NCBI GenBank assembly: GCA_017538465.1
Contig: JAFYIW010000191.1
Location: 1-11,817 of the forward strand
Source: Victivallales bacterium
Lineage (GTDB): Bacteria > Verrucomicrobiota > Lentisphaeria > Oligosphaerales > Oligosphaeraceae
Length of the DNA: 11,817 nucleotides
Direction: 5' to 3'
A program made the position numbers and the translations under genes. How positions within the stretch are numbered: position 1 is the stretch's first letter; every line of letters starts with the position of its first letter. Below, piece by piece: positions 6,995 to 11,817 of this stretch. The notes under the pieces are model-generated. The model ran no database searches. It had not been told where the DNA came from and saw only the letters and a program-made list of their open reading frames with translations.

Positions 6995-7426
6995 ATGGAA
7001 AAAAACTGCGTCTTCTGCAAAATCATCGCCGGCGAAATCCCCTCGGCAAAAGTCTATGAGGACGAGAAGGTGCTGGCGTTTCTGGACATCGCTCCCTTCA
7101 ACTTCGGCCACACCCTGGTCATCCCCAAGGAGCATTGCCACTGCTTCACCGCGATTCCCGCCGACACCCTCGCCGCCATGATGTCTGCCGCCCAGAGGCT
7201 TGCGATCGCCGTCATGCGCGCCACCGGGGCGCCGGCATATAACCTGCTGATGAACAACGGGCAGGTCGCGGGACAGGAGGTTCCGCACGCCCATCTGCAT
7301 ATCATTCCCCGTTTCGTGGACGACCCGGTCTCCTTCCGGGCACCACAGAAACACTACGAGGGCAATGCCATCGCCGAATTCGCCGCCAAAATCCAGGAAA
7401 GGCTCGCCAGGCAATCCGCCCAATGA
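6995..7426 (+). CDS. HIT family nucleotide hydrolase (HinT-like)
   Basis: Small cytosolic histidine triad protein of the HinT branch, which hydrolyses AMP-lysine and related nucleoside phosphoramidates. It has 143 residues. The N-terminal CVFCKIIAGEIPS (5-17) carries a CxxC pair (C5, C8) that with nearby histidines (H47 or H49) probably binds zinc. LDIAPFNFGHTLVIPKEH (30-47) is the usual substrate-pocket segment, and the triad PHAHLHIIPR (97-106) has H98, H100 and H102. An AGGAGG site precedes it. The stop is followed after 13 nt by the next gene, so the two are likely cotranscribed. The physiological substrate in this organism is unknown. Confidence 0.95.
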   Translation: MEKNCVFCKIIAGEIPSAKVYEDEKVLAFLDIAPFNFGHTLVIPKEHCHCFTAIPADTLAAMMSAAQRLAIAVMRATGAPAYNLLMNNGQVAGQEVPHAHLHIIPRFVDDPVSFRAPQKHYEGNAIAEFAAKIQERLARQSAQ

Positions 7427-7439
7427 CCCTCTCTCCAGC

Positions 7440-7862
7440 ATGGCCGACCAACCATCCCAGAAAGAATTGCTGGACAAATGCGCCCGGCAACATCCGGAAT
7501 ACCCCCGTGCGGCCTACGCCTTCGTCTGCAGCGCAGTCCGCGAGATTTCTCGTAAAATGACACACCTCCAACATGGCAGACCACGCCACATCACCGGGCA
7601 GGAACTGTGCGAGGGCATGCGCGGACTGCTGATCCGCGACTACGGCAGAATGGCGGCCGATGTCCTGTCCGCCTGGAACATCGGCGAGACCACCGACTTC
7701 GGCAACCTCGTCTATGCCCTGGTGGAAACCGGTCTGCTCACCCTCAACGAGAAGGACTCCCGCACGGACTTCACCGATGTCTTCCGCTTCCACGACGCCT
7801 TTGTGAAACCCTTCTCGCGCCAGACCATCGACAAGCCATTGCCAGTCATTGACCTCCTGTAA
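7440..7862 (+). CDS. Minf_1886-type protein (Verrucomicrobia/Planctomycetes-restricted family)
   Basis: Protein of 140 residues resembling a small uncharacterised family that I know as restricted to Verrucomicrobia, Planctomycetes and relatives. Diagnostic stretches are YPRAAYAFVCSAVREI (21-36), RHITGQELCEGMRGLLIRDY (49-68), GRMAADVLSAWNIGETTDFG (69-88), VYALVETGLL (91-100) and EKDSRTDFTDVFRF (104-117). It is mainly helical and soluble, with no catalytic motif known to me. The frame is open upstream to 7365 inside the HIT gene, but that stretch is a Pro/Ser-rich shadow. ATG 7440, 13 nt after the HIT stop, fits the family N-terminus, though it lacks a Shine-Dalgarno. The position suggests cotranscription with HIT. 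Molecular function is unknown. Confidence 0.85.
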   Translation: MADQPSQKELLDKCARQHPEYPRAAYAFVCSAVREISRKMTHLQHGRPRHITGQELCEGMRGLLIRDYGRMAADVLSAWNIGETTDFGNLVYALVETGLLTLNEKDSRTDFTDVFRFHDAFVKPFSRQTIDKPLPVIDLL

Positions 7863-7922
7863 TCAGAATGTCATTTTACAATCATTTAAATTGCCAATTG
7901 CAGTTTTTTAACCACTAATTTC

Positions 7923-9221
7923 ATGGAAATTTCCCATCCCCACGCATCCTGGACACTGCTATATGAAAACGGTCGCGGGACCGGGCCGCAAAAACTCCAG
8001 CTAGACGGCAAGACGCTCTTCAGCTTCATGCACTGCCGCATTGACGACGTGAGCGACGATGCCCTGGAGTCCACCCAGGCTCACCATTTCCACAAAAGCG
8101 GCATGGCCGTCTTCGAGGGCGCGGGGCAATTCACCCAGGGCGCTCCAGTCCGGCTGCGTCAGATCCACCGCATCGCGGTGAACACTGTTCGCCTAACCTA
8201 TGACCTCAGTTGGCCCAAGGCGACCTCTCTGCTGAAAGGCCTGGAGTTGGGCAGCGTGATCCTCTCCCCGAGTTTCCGGCGCTTCTTTGTCGTCACGCCG
8301 GAAAGCCAGGCTCCGCAATGGCGTGACCTTCCCGCGCCGGGCGCGCCGGCAGTGAATCTGTCGCCGTTGCCGGCCGCCGTGGTTCTGGAAAACGACCGGG
8401 GGCAGCGTTTCGAATACGGATTGGGCGACGATCTCTGGCGCTGGCATCAAGGACTCAACGGCGATTATCTGCATGCCACGGCTCGCCTGGAAATTTCCCG
8501 CACCAGCGGAGGCAGGGTGGCCCTGCGGCGATGGCTGGCGGAATGCGACAGCGACCTGGAGGCCAAACTGGCCGAAGCGGCCAATGCCAAACTGCGTCTG
8601 GCCGCGCTGCAACGTGCCAACGAGGCCCTCAAGAATGGCGAAGAGGACACCTCGGAGGCCAACGTGCCAACCGTGCCGGTCTCGCAGCCGATGCAGCGCG
8701 ACTATCGGTTCACCGCGTATTTTTCTTGGTCCGCCCCCGAACTCATCCCCGTTGTTCCGGCAGGCGTTTCTCCATCTCCCCTCCCCTTGAGCAAGCATGG
8801 CGACTGTGATCGCTCCGCCTTGGCGGAACCGGTCAACACTCCCGCCTTTCTCCTGGACTTGGCGACGTTGCCATTCCTGGATGCTTCGCGCCGCTCCGGC
8901 AAGGCAACCGGAAAGCCGTGCTGGAAAAGCAATCAGGCACAGAGCCTGTTCCGGCGAATCATCCGCCAATTGTCTGACTTCGCCCCCGAGGGCACGCTGA
9001 TTCTCCAGAATCTTGCCCCCGGATGGTGCGACACCGGCACGCACGAAAATCGCAAACGCGCCGCCCGCCACTGGGATCTCTGCGCGATTCTCGACCAGAT
9101 AGCCTGGGCACGTCAAATTCTGGGAAGCGGCTGGTGCCTTGTCGCCCCACAGACTGGCCTCTGGGCGGAATTGCCGTCCCTCTCCTGCCTTGGCGCGGAA
9201 TCCGGTTTCCGCGTGGTCTAA
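7923..9221 (+). CDS. unidentified 432-residue protein
   Basis: I do not recognise the family. No signal peptide or membrane helix is visible, so it is probably cytosolic. Residues 1-205 read as a beta-rich domain (for example RIAVNTVRLTYDLSWP 83-98, LELGSVILSPSFRRFFVV 107-124, FEYGLGDDLWRWHQGLNGDY 163-182). A charged Ala/Leu/Glu helix follows (206-241, coiled-coil-like), then a beta-rich segment near 259-271, a low-complexity Pro/Ser linker with a short DNA palindrome (278-305), and a C-terminal domain rich in Trp and Cys (306-432). The start is constrained by a stop at 7887-7889, and 7923 is the first ATG after it. No Shine-Dalgarno precedes it; TTGCCA (7891) and ACTAAT (7914) are 17 bp apart but would start transcription at about the ATG, implying a leaderless message if real. 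The methyltransferase gene follows after 27 nt. Confidence 0.8.
   Translation: MEISHPHASWTLLYENGRGTGPQKLQLDGKTLFSFMHCRIDDVSDDALESTQAHHFHKSGMAVFEGAGQFTQGAPVRLRQIHRIAVNTVRLTYDLSWPKATSLLKGLELGSVILSPSFRRFFVVTPESQAPQWRDLPAPGAPAVNLSPLPAAVVLENDRGQRFEYGLGDDLWRWHQGLNGDYLHATARLEISRTSGGRVALRRWLAECDSDLEAKLAEAANAKLRLAALQRANEALKNGEEDTSEANVPTVPVSQPMQRDYRFTAYFSWSAPELIPVVPAGVSPSPLPLSKHGDCDRSALAEPVNTPAFLLDLATLPFLDASRRSGKATGKPCWKSNQAQSLFRRIIRQLSDFAPEGTLILQNLAPGWCDTGTHENRKRAARHWDLCAILDQIAWARQILGSGWCLVAPQTGLWAELPSLSCLGAESGFRVV
8814..8827. repeat. short palindrome encoding SALAE, copy 1
   Basis: TCCGC (8814-8818) and GCGGA (8823-8827) are complementary around CTTG. The element falls in the linker of the unidentified 432-residue protein, reading S298-A-L-A-E302. 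A related palindrome, read in the same frame, lies in the pyridoxal kinase gene at 11298-11317. Confidence 0.6.
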
Positions 9222-9248
9222 ATCCCTGCCAAGCCTATCAGAAAATCC

Positions 9249-10151
9249 ATGGCCAACGACCAATATGAATTGCTGGACGCCGGTGGCGGCCGTAAATTGG
9301 AGCGCTACGGTCCCTTTGTGCTGGACCGCCCTTGCGCCCAGGCGGTCTGGCAACCGCAACTCGCCGCACGCGACTGGAGCCGGGCCGACGCCTTCTTCAC
9401 CCGCGAACACGGTGCGCAGTGGCAATTCCGCAATTCCGCTGTGCGCGAGGGCTGGGAATGCACTCTGGCTGGCGTATCGATGTTGTTGCGCCCTACCGAC
9501 TTCGGACATGTCGGAATGTTCCCCGAACATTCCTTCGGCTGGACCAAGATGCAGACTATCCTGCATGACGCGAAACGCGCTCAGCCGCCCAATGTCTTGA
9601 ATCTCTTTGCGTATTCTGGCGGCGCCACCATCGCCGCCGCCCAGGCTGGCGCGATGGTCTGTCATCTGGACGCCTCCAGGAAAATGGTGGACTGGGCGCG
9701 TGAAAACGCCGCTCTCAATCGCCTGGACGAGGCTCCAATTCGCTGGATCACCGATGACGTCCAGAAGTTCCTCAAACGCGAAATCCGACGGGGCCGCCGC
9801 TATGACGCCATTGTACTTGACCCGCCCAGCTTCGGACGGGGCACCAACCAGGAGCTCTTCCAGATCGATCACAACATGCTAGAGGTTCTAGATTCGTGCC
9901 GACAAGTCCTGGCTGAAAACCCGCTTTTCGTTCTGCTGACCTGCCATACACCGGGTTACACGCCACTGGTGCTCAGCCACCTGATGACGCAACTGCTGCC
10001 CCCTGGCGACATTGAGGCCGGCGAGATGACGCTCCCCGCCGCGCCTGGCATCTTCGCCGTGCCCTCCGGCACTTACGCATGGTGGACGGCAGGAAAAGGC
10101 GAGAGGCAAGACGTGGCGGCGGCCTCAAAAAAACTGAGGTCTGACGCCTGA
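9249..10151 (+). CDS. class I SAM-dependent methyltransferase, RlmI-like (COG1092 group)
   Basis: Probable RNA methyltransferase related to RlmI, which makes m5C in 23S rRNA; the actual target here is not known. It has 300 residues. The N-terminus YELLDAGGGRKLERYGPFVLD (6-26) is typical of a RlmI-related group and is shorter than a full PUA domain. FGHVGMFPEH (85-94) precedes the Rossmann domain. Motif I, NVLNLFAYSGGATIAAAQAGA (115-135), binds SAM, HLDAS (139-143) ends the second strand, and WARENAALNRL (149-159) follows. RWITDD (165-170) and the catalytic-type LDPPSFGRG (190-198) complete the site; TCHTPG (231-236) is where members carry a Cys. The start has no Shine-Dalgarno. It lies 27 nt after the unidentified gene, so cotranscription is likely. 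The last 15 or so residues are hydrophilic and probably disordered. Confidence 0.9.
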   Translation: MANDQYELLDAGGGRKLERYGPFVLDRPCAQAVWQPQLAARDWSRADAFFTREHGAQWQFRNSAVREGWECTLAGVSMLLRPTDFGHVGMFPEHSFGWTKMQTILHDAKRAQPPNVLNLFAYSGGATIAAAQAGAMVCHLDASRKMVDWARENAALNRLDEAPIRWITDDVQKFLKREIRRGRRYDAIVLDPPSFGRGTNQELFQIDHNMLEVLDSCRQVLAENPLFVLLTCHTPGYTPLVLSHLMTQLLPPGDIEAGEMTLPAAPGIFAVPSGTYAWWTAGKGERQDVAAASKKLRSDA

Positions 10152-10235
10152 GACATGGAATCTGGAACATGAGGATCGGGACCTGAAGCCCATCAGCCCC
10201 TGTGACCAGATGTTTGTACGCTGAAATGATTTGAC
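10152..10235. other. intergenic gap without recognisable features
   Basis: 84 bp between the methyltransferase and the MarC-family gene. It contains purine-rich near-repeats of the type GGAATCTGGAAC but no promoter with paired boxes, no terminator and no Shine-Dalgarno before the MarC-family start at 10236. Confidence 0.5.
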
Positions 10236-10880
10236 ATGAAGCTGTTCATCAGATTTTTCTTTTTGCTGACGCCGTTCTTCGTGACCTCAATGATGCTGAC
10301 GGCAACGCCGGACTGGCCCGCGCGCTCGCGCCGCAAGTTGGCGTTTCTCATTGGCTTCAGCGGCCTGCTCATCTGCTATACATTGCTCTTCTTCGGGCGA
10401 TTTATCTTCGATGCCTTTGGCATCACGGTGGATGCCTTTCGCATCGGCGGCGGGTTGCTTCTGCTGCTCTCCGGCATCACGCTGGTCAATGGGAAATCCA
10501 CCGCTCCGCCAAAGCAGCTTCATTCCCCCCCTGCGAAATTCTCCGATGAAAAGATATCCAACATCGCCGTAGTCCCCTTGGCGATGCCGGTGATGATTGG
10601 TCCCGGAACCAGCGCGGCCTTACTGATTCAGGGTTCACAGCTCCAGACGTTCATGGACTACCTTCATACCATCGCAGCCGTCAGCGCCGCCATTTTCGCG
10701 GTGTTCATCATTCTCTTTCTGGCCACCTGGCTGGAAAAGAAGCTCGGACATCAGGGCCTTGCCATCCTGAGCAAACTCACCGGACTGGTGCTCTCCGCGC
10801 TAGGCGCACAGCTGATGGTCGATGGCATCAACAACCTCATCGTATTGCCCGCCCTCCTGAAGTTGACCGCCGGCGCGTAA
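10236..10880 (+). CDS. MarC family (UPF0056) integral membrane protein
   Basis: Inner-membrane protein of the MarC family, whose function is not established; the old link to multiple antibiotic resistance has not held up. It has 214 residues, the normal length. About six membrane segments lie near 4-22, 35-56, 66-84, 108-131, 143-164 and 180-205. Family marks are FGITVDAFRIGGGLLLLLSG (61-80), IAVVPLAMPVMIGPGTSAAL (110-129) and LSKLTGLVLSALGAQLMVDG (178-197). The N-terminal NPIG-type segment of the family is replaced by LTPFFVTSMMLTATPDWPAR (11-30), a clear divergence, though the rest is typical. The ATG has no Shine-Dalgarno. It is followed after 24 nt by the vitamin B6 kinase gene on the same strand. 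Confidence 0.9.
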   Translation: MKLFIRFFFLLTPFFVTSMMLTATPDWPARSRRKLAFLIGFSGLLICYTLLFFGRFIFDAFGITVDAFRIGGGLLLLLSGITLVNGKSTAPPKQLHSPPAKFSDEKISNIAVVPLAMPVMIGPGTSAALLIQGSQLQTFMDYLHTIAAVSAAIFAVFIILFLATWLEKKLGHQGLAILSKLTGLVLSALGAQLMVDGINNLIVLPALLKLTAGA

Positions 10881-10904
10881 CTGCCTTAACAACCGGAAAG
10901 TAAC

Positions 10905-11759
10905 ATGGTCACCCGCGTTTCCCAAGTTGACCACAACCGACAGAAGAAGGCCGCCGTCATCAATGACTTCACCAGCTTCGGACGCTGCTCGCTGGCGGTC
11001 ACGATCCCCATTCTCTCCGCCTTGAAGGTGCAGTGCTGTCCGGTCCCCACGGCATTCTTCACCAACCATACTGGCTATCCAAGTTTCGCCTGGACGGACT
11101 ACACTGACCACTTGGATGACTACATCCGTGAATGGCAGAAGCTTCATCTGAGATTTGATGCCATTGCCACCGGATTTCTGGGCTCCCGCCGACAGGTCGA
11201 TTTTGTCCAGAGGTTCCTGGAGGCTTTCCGGGACGAGCATACCCTGGTGGTGGTGGATCCCGTGATGGGTGACTACGGTCAGCTTTACGCCACCTACGAC
11301 TCCGCTTTGGCGGAGTCCATGCGCGCCTTTCTGGACGTGGCGGACATCCTCACGCCGAACCTGACGGAAGCCTGCGTGCTGGCGAATCGCCCCTACGACC
11401 CCGCCATCACCGATGCGGAGCTGGCGAAAATGTGTGAATTCCTCACTTCACGGCACGCCAACAAGGTCGTGGTTTCGGGCATTGCCCGCGGTTCCATGTT
11501 GGTGAATTTCGTCCACGAGCGCGGTCAGGCGCCGCAAATCTTCGCAGAACCGAAGATTGGGAACGACCGCAGCGGTTCGGGCGATGTCTTCGCCTCCGTC
11601 ATTCTGGCTGACGCAGTAAATGGCGTATCCTTTGCGGAGTCGGTGCACCGCGCCAGCTCCTTCGTCGCCAAGGCAGTCGCGCGCACCGTGGAGATGGGCA
11701 TCCCTGAGCATGATGGCCTCGCCATTGAGGAAGTCCTGAGCTGCCTCGTCCAGCGATAA
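10905..11759 (+). CDS. pyridoxal/pyridoxamine kinase (PdxK/PdxY type)
   Basis: Ribokinase-fold enzyme phosphorylating pyridoxal, pyridoxamine or pyridoxine with ATP in the vitamin B6 salvage pathway. It has 284 residues, the usual size. Motifs in order are INDFTSFGRCSLAVTIPILS (19-38), CPVPTAFFTNHTGYP (45-59), FDAIATGFLGS (84-94), VVVDPVMGDYGQLY (115-128), ADILTPNLTEA (146-156), and GNDRSGSGDVFAS (219-231) with the catalytic base D227 in GSGD. These fit the pyridoxamine kinase branch common in Firmicutes and PVC bacteria better than E. coli PdxK, but substrate preference cannot be read directly. GGAAAG lies about 5 nt before the ATG. It may be cotranscribed with the MarC-family gene. Confidence 0.92.
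   Translation: MVTRVSQVDHNRQKKAAVINDFTSFGRCSLAVTIPILSALKVQCCPVPTAFFTNHTGYPSFAWTDYTDHLDDYIREWQKLHLRFDAIATGFLGSRRQVDFVQRFLEAFRDEHTLVVVDPVMGDYGQLYATYDSALAESMRAFLDVADILTPNLTEACVLANRPYDPAITDAELAKMCEFLTSRHANKVVVSGIARGSMLVNFVHERGQAPQIFAEPKIGNDRSGSGDVFASVILADAVNGVSFAESVHRASSFVAKAVARTVEMGIPEHDGLAIEEVLSCLVQR
11298..11317. repeat. palindrome encoding SALAE, copy 2
   Basis: GACTCCGC (11298-11305) and GCGGAGTC (11310-11317) form a perfect 8-bp stem with a TTTG loop inside the vitamin B6 kinase gene, encoding D132-S-A-L-A-E-S138. The core matches the palindrome at 8814-8827 at all but two of its 14 positions and is in the same reading frame. Confidence 0.7.
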
Positions 11760-11817
11760 AATAGGGGAAGCCTTTTCCGTCCCCGCAATTCCAAGCGGAT
11801 TTGCACGCTGGAAGGCC
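11760..11817. other. window end, no gene seen
   Basis: 58 bp after the kinase stop. GGGGA (11764-11768) and TCCCC (11780-11784) are complementary, but the stem is short, interrupted and lacks a T-run, so I do not call it a terminator. Confidence 0.4.

Noticed and set aside
7365..7439. Upstream extension of the PVC-type protein into the HIT gene
   Set aside because: The added 25 residues are Pro/Ser/Lys-rich out-of-frame HIT sequence; ATG 7440 gives a normal family-like N-terminus.
7890..7911. Possible terminator (AATTG C CAATT followed by a T-run)
   Set aside because: The arms are separated by one base, so no hairpin can form with a proper stem and loop, and the arms are AT-rich.
8193..9872. 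559-residue open frame on the minus strand
   Set aside because: It runs antisense through the unidentified gene and most of the methyltransferase gene, has no family motifs and is a typical GC-rich shadow of strongly biased codons.

Overview
The window (11,817 bp, GC-rich apart from short AT-rich intergenic gaps) is ordinary bacterial chromosome, densely packed with metabolic and housekeeping genes. It contains no RNA genes, transposases, phage genes or CRISPR array that I can see. The gene at 7440-7862 resembles a small family that I know as restricted to Verrucomicrobia, Planctomycetes and relatives. Together with the MEP-pathway gene dxr, a type IV pilus retraction ATPase, and a mixture of genes with and without Shine-Dalgarno sites, this points to the PVC superphylum. 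Lentisphaerota, Kiritimatiellota or Verrucomicrobiota is most likely; the assignment is inference, since no marker gene is present.

Layout: (1) 1-118, the start of an unidentified minus-strand gene running off the window. (2) 119-308, an intergenic region with two blocks of degenerate 7-bp tandem repeats around a palindrome, ending two bases before the recD2 start codon. (3) 309-2567, recD2 helicase on plus. (4) 2607-6813, a minus-strand run converging on recD2. In transcription order it is a hexose-6-phosphate mutarotase (yeaD-like), a DedA membrane protein, pilT, a small arginine-rich membrane-anchored protein, and dxr. (5) 6814-6994, a divergent promoter region. (6) 6995-11759, a plus-strand run: HIT nucleotide hydrolase, the PVC-type small protein, an unidentified 432-residue protein, an RlmI-like SAM methyltransferase, a MarC-family membrane protein and a pyridoxal/pyridoxamine kinase.

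Neighbouring genes do not form one obvious pathway. The tightest couplings are the small membrane protein with dxr (17-nt overlap, good internal Shine-Dalgarno), HIT with the PVC-type protein (13 nt between stop and start) and the unknown protein with the methyltransferase (27 nt between them). I found no clear new defence, mobile or biosynthetic system. The least explained material is the heptad-repeat leader of recD2, a short palindromic motif encoding SALAE in the same frame in two unrelated genes, the unidentified 432-residue protein, and the small basic membrane protein in front of dxr.
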